DNA of 32,693 nt from CBDFHV01 sp965247705 (GTDB taxonomy: Bacteria > Pseudomonadota > Alphaproteobacteria > Rhodospirillales > CAMCUA01): contig CBDFHV010000071.1 in the NCBI GenBank assembly GCA_965247705.1, positions 1-32,693 of the forward strand, read 5' to 3'. A program made the translations under genes and the position numbers. The notes under the pieces were generated by a model that saw only the letters and a program-made list of their open reading frames with translations, was not told the DNA's origin and did no database searches. This document shows, one piece after another, positions 15,388-23,248 of the stretch. How positions within the stretch are numbered: position 1 is the first letter of the stretch; each line of letters begins with the position of its first letter.

Positions 15388-15999
15388 TTAGGGATCCGAC
15401 AGGCCCAGGGTCTCGCGGCTGCCTTGGCGGGCCGTTTCGATGGCCTTTTCCAGGGTCTGCTCCTCCTTCTTGAGCTCCCGCTCCATCTGGCGGATGCGGG
15501 CATTCAGGCCTTCGATGCGCCCCAACCCCTTGGCGCGGCTCTTGCGCGTATGACCCTTGAGATATTTGCGCACCCGCCATTCCAACGCCGCGGCGAACCT
15601 GGCCAGACCGGCCAGGATGCAGATCGTGGCCGCGGCCAGGTAGCCTACCCGGCCCCAGGAAAACGCGATGCCCCAGAAGCCGATGGTCACCAGGGACGAG
15701 GCGGCGACGAACATCAGCCGCTTGGTCAGGACGTCGTCCTTCTCGACGCTGAGTTCGGAGTCGGCGACGGCATTGGCGATCTCGGTCCGGGCCATGGCCT
15801 GCCAGGTGCGGAAGCGCATGCCCCCGTCGGGCGACCGGTTGTCGCGGATGAACTGCTCCAGGCGCCGGCAGACGAAGTCCGCCCGTTCCTCCGCCGTGGG
15901 GTTGTCATCGGTCGTCGGCGCGGACTCCGCCATCCAGGAACGGTCATCCCGTTCCGAATCGTGGTCTCCTCGTGCGATGCGACCGCTGGTCGTCGTCAT
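15388..15999 (-). CDS. Two-TM membrane protein with C-terminal coiled coil
   Basis: I do not recognise this 203-residue family. The N-terminal ~65 residues are polar and probably disordered (Asp/Ser/Arg-rich). Residues ~45-75 form a helix (ADFVCRRLEQFIRDNR). Two membrane segments follow (LMFVAASSLVTIGFWGIAF and GYLAAATICILAGLARFAAAL) with a short turn. A charged C-terminal helix of about 50 residues (IEGLNARIRQMERELKKEEQTLEKAIE) has heptad character, indicating a coiled coil on the cytoplasmic side. The start ATG 15999 has AAAGG about 13 nt ahead. A later ATG (product starting MAESAPTTDD) is possible, and the frame is also open upstream to 16197. It lies upstream of, and in the same direction as, the hydrolase. 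Confidence 0.65.
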   Translation of the reverse strand: MTTTSGRIARGDHDSERDDRSWMAESAPTTDDNPTAEERADFVCRRLEQFIRDNRSPDGGMRFRTWQAMARTEIANAVADSELSVEKDDVLTKRLMFVAASSLVTIGFWGIAFSWGRVGYLAAATICILAGLARFAAALEWRVRKYLKGHTRKSRAKGLGRIEGLNARIRQMERELKKEEQTLEKAIETARQGSRETLGLSDP

Positions 16000-16202
16000 G
16001 GGTTGTCGCGCCTTTCGCCCCCCGGACACAGTGACGCTGGTGGATGAACGAACGGTAAACCGGGACTGCCGCCGATGGGAGCAGGCTACGCCATTCGGCC
16101 CCGTCTCGCCACAGGTGGGCCAGCCTCCCTTGTGGCACGACAGGGGGGCGGATATACGAGGGCTCGCTGACAGCCTCCCCCCATTACAGGAAAGCAAACG
16201 CC

Positions 16203-16547
16203 ATGAGCATCACCCGCCATAACGTCGGCCCCATCATGAGCCGGATCGTCGAGCACAACGGCGTCGTCTACCTCGCCGGCCTGACCGCCGAAGACAAGTC
16301 CGGCGACATCAAGGCCCAGACCCAGGAGATCCTGGACAAGGTCGACGCCCTGCTGGCCAAGGCCGGCACCGACAAGTCCAAGGCCCTGACGGCGATGATC
16401 TACGTCACCGATATTCGCAATCGTCCGGCCATGAACGAGGTCTACGGCGCCTGGATCGACAAGGCCAACCCGCCGACCCGCGCCTGCGTGGAAGCGGACC
16501 TGGAGGGCAACACCCTGATCGAGATCGTCGTCACTGCGGCGAAGTAG
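16203..16547 (+). CDS. RidA/YjgF/YER057c/UK114 family protein
   Basis: This 114-residue protein has the RidA fold. VVYLAGLTAED is strand/loop one, IKAQTQEILDKVDALLAKAG the first helix, and KALTAMIYVTDI and MNEVYGAWIDKANPPTRACVEADL the active-site part with Arg93 and Cys95. LIEIVVTAA is the C-terminal strand. Canonical RidA proteins hydrolyse reactive enamine/imine intermediates released by PLP enzymes such as threonine dehydratase, and trimerise. The key arginine that binds the substrate carboxylate is kept. Nearby ilvD and a PLP enzyme make a link to branched-chain amino acid or PLP metabolism reasonable, though unproven. AGGAAA lies about 10 nt ahead of the ATG. Confidence 0.92.
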   Translation: MSITRHNVGPIMSRIVEHNGVVYLAGLTAEDKSGDIKAQTQEILDKVDALLAKAGTDKSKALTAMIYVTDIRNRPAMNEVYGAWIDKANPPTRACVEADLEGNTLIEIVVTAAK

Positions 16548-16552
16548 TCGAC

Positions 16553-16738
16553 CGTGAAGAAAAGTCCTTCGCTGTCGCTCAGTGTACTTTTCTTCAGAGT
16601 TTACAATGAGAAAGAGGGGCCCCGGAACGGGGTCCGGGGCAGGCTTGGGGCGGCCCGCCGAGCCGCCTCAAGGGCCGATTTGGCCGCATAGAACCCGGGG
16701 AAAAGTACACTGAGCCGAAGGCGAGGGACTTTTTCACG
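16553..16738. mobile_element. MITE-like element with ~38-bp imperfect terminal inverted repeats
   Basis: This 186-bp stretch downstream of the RidA gene has no gene. Left end 16553-16594 (CGTGAAGAAAAGTCC...CAGTGTACTTTTC) and right end 16698-16738 (GAAAAGTACACTGAGC...GGGACTTTTTCACG) are reverse complements with a few mismatches and small gaps. The centre is GC-rich with its own GGGGCCCCGGAACGGGG-type palindromic run. I see no clear target duplication. It could be a miniature transposable element or a large terminator-like hairpin. The 69-codon open frame on the minus strand across it is not a gene. Confidence 0.6.
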
Positions 16739-16776
16739 ATCAACGAAGTAGGGTTTTCCGAATTCCGAGGTGGGGC

Positions 16777-16844
16777 GGGCGGGTCTGAGACCCGCCCCTA
16801 CGACCGACACTTTCCTTGCGTAGGGGCCGGTCTCAGACCGGCCC
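16777..16844. repeat. Double-hairpin REP-like repeat, copy 3
   Basis: Left hairpin 16777-16797 (arms GGGCGGGTCT / AGACCCGCCC) and right hairpin 16824-16844 (arms GGGCCGGTCT / AGACCGGCCC) are linked by CTACG ... CGTAG. The right hairpin carries a compensated G-to-C / C-to-G change. It ends 11 bp from the valS stop, between the convergent RidA and valS genes. Confidence 0.88.
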
Positions 16845-16855
16845 GTCGCGCGCCG

Positions 16856-19510
16856 TCACCCCACCGCCGCCAGCCGTTTCACGGCTTGATCGAGCTTGGC
16901 CCGGGTTGCCACGGCGTCGTCCAGGCGGCGGCGCTGCTCCTCCACCACGTCGGGCGGGGCCTTGCCGAGGAAGCCCGGGTTGGCGAGCTTCTTCTCCAGC
17001 TTGCCGATCTCGACGTCCAATTTGGCGATTTCCTTGTTCAGCCGCGCTGTCTCGCCGGCCACGTCGACGATGCCGGCGATAGGCAGCACGATGGTGGCGT
17101 CGTCGAGCACATCCTGAACCGCCCCCCGGGGCGCTTCGCCCTCCAAGGCGGTGGCGGACTCGAGACGGGCCAGGCGCACCAGCAAGTCCCGGTGGGTTTC
17201 CAGGCGCCGCCGCGCCGCCGCGCCGGCGTGGGCGAGGCCGAGGGGAATCTTGACCCCGGGCGCGATGCCCATTTCGGCCCGGATGGAGCGCACCAGGCTC
17301 ACCAGCCGCACCACCCAGTCCATCTCGGCCTCGGCCTCGGCATCGACCGTTTCGGCGGAGTCCAGCCACGGGGTCTCCATCAGTCCGATATCCCGGGCAT
17401 CGCCCAGCAGGCCCCACAGCTCCTCGGTAACGAAAGGCATGAAGGGGTGGAGCAGCACCAGGATGCGGTCCAGCACCCAGGCGGTGGTGGCGCGGGTCTC
17501 CGCCGCCTCCGCCTCGTTGCCGCTTTCGAGAATCGGCTTGGTGAACTCCAGGTACCAGTCGCAGAACGTGCCCCAGGTGAAGTGGTAGGCGGCGTTGGCG
17601 GCTTCGTTGAACCGGTAGGCTTCCAGGGCCGCCGTCACCTCGGCCGAGGCCTGGGCCATCTTGCCGGTGATCCAGCGGTTGACGGTCAAATTCGCCGATG
17701 ACGGGTCGAACTCCGGTCGCGGCTTACACCCGTTCATCTGGCAATAGCGGGCGGCGTTCCATAGCTTGGTGACGAAGTTGCGGTAGCCCTCGATACGGCT
17801 TTCGGCCAGGTTGATGTCGCTCCCCTGGGCGGCCAACGCGGCCAGCGTAAAACGCAAGGCATCCGTCCCGTACTTCTCGCCGATTTCCAAAGGATCGATG
17901 ACGTTGCCTCGGGACTTGGACATCTTCTGGCCCTTGGCATCGCGCACCAGGGCATGGATGTAGACGGTGCGAAACGGCACCTCCTTCATGAAGTGCAGGC
18001 CCATCATCATCATTCGGGCGACCCAGAAAAAGATGATGTCGAAGCCCGTTACCAGGACGTCGGTGGGGTAGCGGCGCTTCAGCACCGCCGAGTCCACATC
18101 GGGCCAATCCAGGGTCGAGAAGGGCCACAAGGCGGACGAGAACCAGGTGTCCAGCACGTCCGGGTCCTGGTTCAACTCCACCGGCCGGCCGTAGTGGGTG
18201 CGGGCGTTGGCGAGCGCCTCTTCTTCGGTCTCGGCGACGAAGATCTCGCCGTCGGGCCCGTACCAGGCGGGGATGCGGTGGCCCCACCAAAGCTGGCGCG
18301 AAATGCACCAGGGCTGGATGTTGCGCATCCACTCGAAGTAGGTGTTCTCCCAATGCTTGGGCACGAAGACGGTGCGACCGTCCTCGACCGCTTCGATGGC
18401 GGGTCCGGCCAAGGTCTTGGCGTCGACGAACCACTGGTCCATAAGCCACGGCTCGATGACGACGCCGGAGCGGTCGCCGTAGGGCAGGGTCATATAATTC
18501 TCCGCCACCCCGTCCAGGAGGCCCAGGGACTCCATCTCGGCGACGATTTTGTCTCGCGCTTCGTAGCGGTCGAGCCCCCGATAGGACTCGGGCGCGTTCT
18601 CGTTGAGGCGCGCCTCGGCGTCGAGGACGTTGATCATCTCCAGGTCGTGGCGGCGGCCGACCTCGAAGTCGTTGAAGTCGTGAGCCGGCGTGATCTTGAC
18701 GGCGCCGGTTCCCTTTTCCGGATCGGCGTGCTCATCGCCGACGATGATCAGGCGGCGCCCGACGATGGGCAGGATCGCGTGGCCGCCGATCAGGTGAAGG
18801 TAGCGATCGTCCTCGGCGTGCACGGCCACCGCGGTGTCGCCGAGCATGGTTTCGGGTCGGGTGGTGGCGACCTTGATGAATTCGCCGTCGCGGCCCTCCA
18901 GGGGATACTTGAAGGTCCAGATCTTTCCCTTCGCTTCGCGCTGCTCCACCTCGAGATCGGAGATGGCGGTGTGCAGCTTGGGATCCCAGTTGACCAGTCG
19001 CTTGTCCTTGTAGATCAAGCCTTCCCGGTGCAGCTCCACGAACACCTTGCGCACCGCCGACGACAGGCCCTCGTCCATGGTGAACCGCTCGCGCGACCAG
19101 TCGCAGGACGCGCCCAGGCGGCGCAGCTGGTGGGTGATGGTGTCCCCCGATTCCGCCTTCCATCGCCACACTCGGTCGATGAATCCGTCGCGCCCCAGAT
19201 CATGGCGGGTCTTGCCCTCCGCCTCGAGCTGGCGCTCCACCACCATCTGGGTGGCGATGCCGGCGTGGTCGGTGCCGGGCTGCCAAAGAACATCGCGGCC
19301 TCGCATGCGCTCGAAGCGGATCAAAATATCCTGCAGCGTATTGTCCAGGGCATGGCCGACGTGGAGGCTGCCGGTCACGTTGGGCGGCGGGATGACGATG
19401 GTATAGGGGGTCGCGTTGCCGCGGCGACCGGGGGCGAAGGCCCCGGCGTTGTCCCAAGACTGGTAAATGCGCTGTTCGACGTCGGCCGGCCAGTACGTCT
19501 TGTCCAGCAT
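16856..19510 (-). CDS. valS: Valine--tRNA ligase
   Basis: This 884-residue class I aminoacyl-tRNA synthetase charges tRNA-Val. The HIGH box is LHVGH at residues 49-53 after PPPNVTGS, and the KMSKS box is at 529-533 (GQKMSKSRGN). The editing (CP1) domain includes VATTRPETMLGDTAVAV and GTGAVKITPAHDFND. The end is the ValRS-specific coiled-coil arm (ARLNKEIAKLDVEIGKLEKKLANPGFLGKAP). Length fits the bacterial family. AGAGGA lies 8 nt ahead of the ATG. The next gene upstream is popZ, as in other alphaproteobacteria. Confidence 0.98.
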   Translation of the reverse strand: MLDKTYWPADVEQRIYQSWDNAGAFAPGRRGNATPYTIVIPPPNVTGSLHVGHALDNTLQDILIRFERMRGRDVLWQPGTDHAGIATQMVVERQLEAEGKTRHDLGRDGFIDRVWRWKAESGDTITHQLRRLGASCDWSRERFTMDEGLSSAVRKVFVELHREGLIYKDKRLVNWDPKLHTAISDLEVEQREAKGKIWTFKYPLEGRDGEFIKVATTRPETMLGDTAVAVHAEDDRYLHLIGGHAILPIVGRRLIIVGDEHADPEKGTGAVKITPAHDFNDFEVGRRHDLEMINVLDAEARLNENAPESYRGLDRYEARDKIVAEMESLGLLDGVAENYMTLPYGDRSGVVIEPWLMDQWFVDAKTLAGPAIEAVEDGRTVFVPKHWENTYFEWMRNIQPWCISRQLWWGHRIPAWYGPDGEIFVAETEEEALANARTHYGRPVELNQDPDVLDTWFSSALWPFSTLDWPDVDSAVLKRRYPTDVLVTGFDIIFFWVARMMMMGLHFMKEVPFRTVYIHALVRDAKGQKMSKSRGNVIDPLEIGEKYGTDALRFTLAALAAQGSDINLAESRIEGYRNFVTKLWNAARYCQMNGCKPRPEFDPSSANLTVNRWITGKMAQASAEVTAALEAYRFNEAANAAYHFTWGTFCDWYLEFTKPILESGNEAEAAETRATTAWVLDRILVLLHPFMPFVTEELWGLLGDARDIGLMETPWLDSAETVDAEAEAEMDWVVRLVSLVRSIRAEMGIAPGVKIPLGLAHAGAAARRRLETHRDLLVRLARLESATALEGEAPRGAVQDVLDDATIVLPIAGIVDVAGETARLNKEIAKLDVEIGKLEKKLANPGFLGKAPPDVVEEQRRRLDDAVATRAKLDQAVKRLAAVG

Positions 19511-19607
19511 CGACGCGTCCTCTTGTCTGGGTGATGCGGAGAGGCTCGGTGCCTCGGTGGAGCGGAAGCCAGGCAGCCGTATTGTTATCCGGCGGGCACC
19601 GGAGTGG

Positions 19608-20162
19608 TCAATCGAAGCCTCCGCCGTCGCGCCATTCGGCGCGGTTCACCATGTCGTCGATCTCGCGCTTGACCAGGCGCTCGATGAGGTGGGGCAGGTT
19701 GCGGTCCAGCCACTCGCGCAGCATGGGGCGCAACATCTCGCGCACCATGCCTTCGAGGCTTACCCCCTGACGCCCGATCATCGTTTCCTGGCGGTCCAGA
19801 ATGGCGCGGGCGAATTCGGTCAGCACGTCCGTTGACGCCGCCTTCGCGGGCGTCGAGACGACCGACTCTTCTGCCTCCCGCCAGCCGGCACTACCGGGCA
19901 TGACCCGCATGTCCGAAGTCAATTCAAGGACATTGTCCTCGACCGCCGCCAGGAGCGGTTCCGGTTCGGGCTCTGGTTCGGGTTCTGGTTCGGGCTCTGG
20001 TTCGGGCTCAGGAGCAGGTGCGGGCTCGGCTTGAGTCTCCGCGGACGATTCGTCGTTGTCTTCGGACAGGATTCGCCGGATAGAGGCGAGAATATCCTCC
20101 ATCGACGGCTCTTGCTGACCGCCGCCTTCCGCCGCCTGCTGCTGTTCGTCTTGGTCGCTCAT
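19608..20162 (-). CDS. popZ: PopZ-like DUF2497 polar organising protein
   Basis: This 184-residue protein has the PopZ layout. A short N-terminal helix, SMEDILASIRRIL (residues 20-32), binds client proteins. An acidic, proline-rich linker follows, here an almost pure Pro-Glu repeat (residues 48-69). The C-terminal helices (LTEFARAIL, LEGMVREMLRPMLREWLDRNLPHLIERLVKREID) self-assemble. In Caulobacter, PopZ forms a cell-pole matrix that anchors the centromere and signalling proteins. The linker is coded by a 12-bp tandem DNA repeat (about 19960-20030), so its length may vary by slippage. Its place between valS and tolC is the conserved alphaproteobacterial order. The ATG has only a weak GGGCGGTGA ahead. 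Confidence 0.9.
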   Translation of the reverse strand: MSDQDEQQQAAEGGGQQEPSMEDILASIRRILSEDNDESSAETQAEPAPAPEPEPEPEPEPEPEPEPEPLLAAVEDNVLELTSDMRVMPGSAGWREAEESVVSTPAKAASTDVLTEFARAILDRQETMIGRQGVSLEGMVREMLRPMLREWLDRNLPHLIERLVKREIDDMVNRAEWRDGGGFD

Positions 20163-20285
20163 TCACCGCCCGCTGGCCGACGCCGGGGAGTGGTCGCAAC
20201 CTAGAACAGTCGTTCACCCGGCGCAACGACCAACCGGACAGGTATGGGCGCGATGTCGAGGTGGCTGCGGGAAACCGCGAAGGGC

Positions 20286-21668
20286 CTACTTCAGGTCCCA
20301 AACGTCGTACTCGCCACTGCCGCGGCCCCCGGTCCACTTGCCGCGGACTTCCTCGTAATGAACAATCGGGTCATAGAGGGCGACCGGCAGGCCCAGCTCG
20401 CGGGCGGTGAGCGAACCGACGACCGCCTTCAATGCATAGGCGGCGACGATCTCGTCGCGCCGGGCGCGGACCAGGTCGACCCGGGCATCGAGCAGTTCCT
20501 GCTCGGCGTCCAGCACGTCGAGGACCGTCCGCGAGCCGACCTCGGCTTCCCGCTGCACCCCTTCGAGGGCGACGGCGGCCGCCTCGACGGCGGTGCGGAA
20601 GGCCGTGATCTGGGCGCGCGTGGTCTGCAAGGTTTCCCATGTCGAGGCCACATCTTCGATGGCGTCGCGCCGGGCCTGGTCGACCAGCAGGCGATTCTGT
20701 CCCGCCCGTTGCTTGGCTTGGCGCAATCGGGAATAGACCGACCCCTGCTGATACAGGGGAATGTCGAGGGTCAGGGTCGCCTGATAAGTCTCCGACCGGG
20801 CGTTCTCGCCGCCCCCATCCAGGGCGACACTGGCCGACCCTTCCAACTCGAGAGAAGGCAGAAGTTCGCCCTTGATCTCGTCGATGTTGTGGGCCGAGGC
20901 CCGGGTATCGTACTCCGCCGCCAGCACGTCCGGCGCCCTTTCCAGGGCGCGCTCCATGGACTCGAACTCGGTTCCCGGCAGGTCGCTCGGCACCTCCGGA
21001 ACTTCCAGATTCTCGGGAGCATGGCCGATGACGTTGCGATAGACGGCCCTGGAGGTCACCAGGTCGCCTTCCGCTCCGATGCGGTCGGCCTGCGCCTGTG
21101 CCAGTCGGGATTCGGCTTGATGGACGTCGGTGCGGGTGATCTCGCCAACGCGGAAGCGGTCCTGGGCGGCTTCCAGCTGACGGCTGAGAACCAGTTCGTT
21201 GCTGCGATTGAGCTCCAGAACGGACGTATCGCGTACCACGTTGACGTAGGCGGTGACCCCAGACAGCAGAACATCCTGCTCCGTCGACAACAGGCGCGCC
21301 CGCTGGGCGAGGACGGACTCTTCGGCCTCCCGCGTCGCGGCCTGGGTACGGCCGCCTCGAAACAGGGGCTGGGTGACGGAAAAAGCCAGGCTTCGCGGGT
21401 CCCGGTGCTGGCGCTGATCGCCGGTGGTGGTATTCGTTTGGACGGCTTGGCTGGCGACGCTTCCTTCCACCTCCACCGTGGGCCGCCAGTCCGCAAGCGC
21501 CTGCGGCACTTCCTCGTCGGTGGCCCGCAAGGCGGCGCGGGCGGAAAGCAGCGTCGGGTTGTTGGTGTAGGCCGCCGCCAGGGCGTCCACCAGGGTCTCG
21601 CTCCATCCGGGCCCGCCCGACAGCAGTAGCAACAGGCCCGGCCCGGCCGACCGTAACCAGCGCCTCAT
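20286..21668 (-). CDS. tolC: TolC-family outer membrane channel protein
   Basis: The product is 460 residues with an N-terminal signal peptide (RRWLRSAGPGLLLLLSGGPGWS, cleavage probably before ETLVDAL). It has the two-fold OEP repeat of TolC. The first half begins TLVDALAAAYTNNPTLLSARAALRATDE, with SFSVTQPLFRGG-like text (LAFSVTQPLFRGGRT). The second begins APDVLAAEYDTRASAHNIDEIKGELLPSLELEGS, with LTLDIPLYQQGSV. The end is the RTVLDVLDAEQELLDARVDLVRARRDEIVAAYALKA helix. It forms a trimeric tunnel across the outer membrane for type I secretion and RND efflux. The ATG is 1 nt after the pcm stop, so expression is probably coupled. Confidence 0.95.
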   Translation of the reverse strand: MRRWLRSAGPGLLLLLSGGPGWSETLVDALAAAYTNNPTLLSARAALRATDEEVPQALADWRPTVEVEGSVASQAVQTNTTTGDQRQHRDPRSLAFSVTQPLFRGGRTQAATREAEESVLAQRARLLSTEQDVLLSGVTAYVNVVRDTSVLELNRSNELVLSRQLEAAQDRFRVGEITRTDVHQAESRLAQAQADRIGAEGDLVTSRAVYRNVIGHAPENLEVPEVPSDLPGTEFESMERALERAPDVLAAEYDTRASAHNIDEIKGELLPSLELEGSASVALDGGGENARSETYQATLTLDIPLYQQGSVYSRLRQAKQRAGQNRLLVDQARRDAIEDVASTWETLQTTRAQITAFRTAVEAAAVALEGVQREAEVGSRTVLDVLDAEQELLDARVDLVRARRDEIVAAYALKAVVGSLTARELGLPVALYDPIVHYEEVRGKWTGGRGSGEYDVWDLK

Positions 21669-21669
21669 G

Positions 21670-22338
21670 TCAGAACACGAACGCCGACCGGGGCTCGAAC
21701 CCCGGCAGGTAGGGGGTACCGCCGTCGAACAGGTCACGGCAGGCCAGGTCGTCGGCGCTCTTGGCGCCCGAGACGTTGAGGAACAGGGATCCCCGGCCCG
21801 GCCCGTCGTCGGGTCGCACAACGGCCACGATGCGGCTGCCGTCGCGGGTCTGGGCGGCGATGGCGTCGGGGACGGCGGCGATGGCGCCGTCGAAATAGAC
21901 CACGTCGTAAGGCGCCTGCTTGGGGTAGCCCGCGGTCAGGTCGCCCGCCACCACCGCCACGTTGTCGGCCCCCACGTCCGACAGCAAGGCCGTCGATTCG
22001 GCAACCAGCGCCGGCGACGATTCCAGGGCGACCACCGTCCCGGCCAGGCGGGCGAGCACGGCGGCGGCATATCCGCTCGCGCTGCCCACCACCAGCGCCA
22101 CGTCCGACAGGGTTACGGCCGCTTCCTGCAGCAGCCGGGCGAGGATCATCGGTTCGACCAGATAGCGGCCCTCGCCGAGGAGGATCGCCTCGTCCACGTA
22201 GGCGATGCCGCGCTTGGGTTCGGGAACGAACCGCTCGCGGGGAATATCCATCAGCGCCGACACCACGCGCGTATCGGTCACCCGGTTGGTCCGGACTTGA
22301 CTCTCGACCATGTTGCTGCGGGCGGCGGCGAAGTCCAT
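21670..22338 (-). CDS. Protein-L-isoaspartate O-methyltransferase family protein
   Basis: This 222-residue protein starts MDFAAARSNMVESQVRTNRV, the usual opening of the alphaproteobacterial PCMT relative found beside tolC. PRERFVPE, AYVDEAILLGEGRYLVEPMILARLLQ and the SAM motif region LVVGSASGYAAAVLA follow. In true PCMTs motif I has more glycines (GxGxGY), and here it reads GSASGY. Together with the loss of a clear TxSxP active-site loop, this makes repair activity on isoaspartate uncertain. The start ATG 22338 is chosen over the ATG at 22356 because AAAGGG lies about 9 nt upstream. It is first gene of the pcm-tolC(-popZ-valS) leftward run, and a candidate promoter is at 22373-22401. Confidence 0.85.
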   Translation of the reverse strand: MDFAAARSNMVESQVRTNRVTDTRVVSALMDIPRERFVPEPKRGIAYVDEAILLGEGRYLVEPMILARLLQEAAVTLSDVALVVGSASGYAAAVLARLAGTVVALESSPALVAESTALLSDVGADNVAVVAGDLTAGYPKQAPYDVVYFDGAIAAVPDAIAAQTRDGSRIVAVVRPDDGPGRGSLFLNVSGAKSADDLACRDLFDGGTPYLPGFEPRSAFVF

Positions 22339-22372
22339 GACATGCCCTTTCGGCATCCGCGAGATGCTCGGC

Positions 22373-22401
22373 TATATAGCGCCGCGCGAGAGCCAATACA
22401 A
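22373..22401 (-). promoter_or_regulatory. Candidate sigma70-type promoter for pcm-tolC
   Basis: Reading leftward: -35 TTGTAT (22401-22396), 17-bp spacer, -10 TATATA (22378-22373). It lies 35 bp ahead of the pcm ATG. The -35 is only moderately matched. Confidence 0.45.
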
Positions 22402-22440
22402 CGCGCGGGCATGGTATAATCCGTCGCCGCGAGCCCTTTC

Positions 22441-22468
22441 TTGACCGCCCGGCCGGCGCTGGTCTAAT
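22441..22468 (+). promoter_or_regulatory. Candidate promoter for the tRNA pair
   Basis: Reading rightward: -35 TTGACC (22441-22446), 16-bp spacer, -10 TCTAAT (22463-22468). It is about 75 bp ahead of tRNA-Cys, with no gene between. Confidence 0.5.
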
Positions 22469-22543
22469 GTCCCTCGCCCCGCGCCGCGGGGGCGTCAAGG
22501 AGCGTTTGGCACGAGGGCTCGCCCGTCGTGATCCCGGCCGTGG

Positions 22544-22617
22544 GGCGCGGTGGCAGAGTGGCTATGCGGAGGCCTGCAAAGCCTTTTACGTCGGTTCGAT
22601 TCCGGCCCGCGCCTCCA
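22544..22617 (+). tRNA. tRNA-Cys (GCA)
   Basis: A 74-nt cloverleaf including an encoded CCA. Acceptor GGCGCGG pairs with CCGCGCC, the anticodon loop CTGCAAA gives anticodon GCA, and the T loop is TTCGATT. The tRNA-Asn follows after 7 nt in the same direction, so both are probably cut from one transcript. Confidence 0.96.
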
Positions 22618-22624
22618 TTCCTGA

Positions 22625-22700
22625 TCCGGCGTAGCTCAGTTGGTAGAGCAGACGGCTGTTAACCGTCTTGTCGCAGGTTCGAGTCCTGCCGCCGGAGCCA
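22625..22700 (+). tRNA. tRNA-Asn (GTT)
   Basis: A 76-nt cloverleaf with encoded CCA. Acceptor TCCGGCG pairs with CGCCGGA, the D loop contains AGCTCAGTTGGTAGAGCA, the anticodon loop CTGTTAA gives GTT, and the T arm is CAGG-TTCGAGT-CCTG. It is followed by a terminator. Confidence 0.97.
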
Positions 22701-22707
22701 GTTTCCG

Positions 22708-22743
22708 CAAGGGGTCGGACCGCATGGTCCGGCCCCTTGTTTT
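22708..22743 (+). terminator. Rho-independent terminator after tRNA-Asn
   Basis: A 13-bp stem (AAGGGGTCGGACC / GGTCCGGCCCCTT, with one T-G pair), GCAT loop, then GTTTT. It begins 7 nt after the tRNA. Confidence 0.88.
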
Positions 22744-22808
22744 CAAGTGCCCGCGACGGATTGTACTATCCCGGCTCGTGAATGCTGGCGTATCGAGGGA
22801 GTCATTCC

Positions 22809-23153
22809 ATGACCGCACGACGACGTGCCGCGACTGCCTGCCTGGCGGTGGCCCTGATCCTGGCGGCGGGCGCGGCCCGGGCCGATGCCATCGACGGTAA
22901 CTGGTGCTTCACCGACGGTAAGCTGTTCAACATCAGCGGATCCAATATCGTCACCCCGGCGGGAACCAAAAAGACCGGGCTCTACGACCGTCACGGGTTC
23001 CAGTACACGGTCCCCGCGAACGAGCCGGGGGCTGGCACCCTGATCACCATGGATTTGTTGAGCGACGACGTCCTGAACCTGTGGAGAGGCGGCGGCGATG
23101 GAAAGGAGAGGAGTCCGATCGAGGTCTGGCGGCGCTGCGAACTGACCACCTGA
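22809..23153 (+). CDS. Small secreted protein of unknown function
   Basis: The product is 114 residues. An Arg-rich N-terminus and hydrophobic core (RRRAATACLAVALILAAGAARADA) form a Sec signal peptide with a likely AxA cleavage around residue 26. The mature part, about 88 residues, begins IDGNWCFTDGKLFNISGSNIVTPAGT and ends PIEVWRRCEL. The two cysteines (in NWCF and RRCEL) lie near the ends and could form a disulphide. The opening I-D-G-x-W-C-F-x-D-G pattern recurs in small periplasmic proteins of alphaproteobacteria, but no function is known to me. The ATG at 22809 is preferred over 22782 because the signal peptide begins there. It stands alone downstream of the tRNA terminator. Confidence 0.75.
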   Translation: MTARRRAATACLAVALILAAGAARADAIDGNWCFTDGKLFNISGSNIVTPAGTKKTGLYDRHGFQYTVPANEPGAGTLITMDLLSDDVLNLWRGGGDGKERSPIEVWRRCELTT

Positions 23154-23248
23154 GGATCGCTTACGCTGGCCGCCGGTGACCTGAACCCGTTTATCGGAAT
23201 AGCCCCGGCGATCCCCTTCCGCGGCTTCCATGATCTGGCTAATCCGTC

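Noticed and set aside
16601..16810. 69-codon minus-strand frame across the MITE-like element
   Set aside because: It spans the inverted repeat end and part of the double-hairpin repeat, so its sequence is explained by the repeats.
22415..22420. Perfect TATAAT upstream of the tRNAs
   Set aside because: No reasonable -35 at 16-18 bp; the TTGACC/TCTAAT pair downstream is better placed for the tRNAs.
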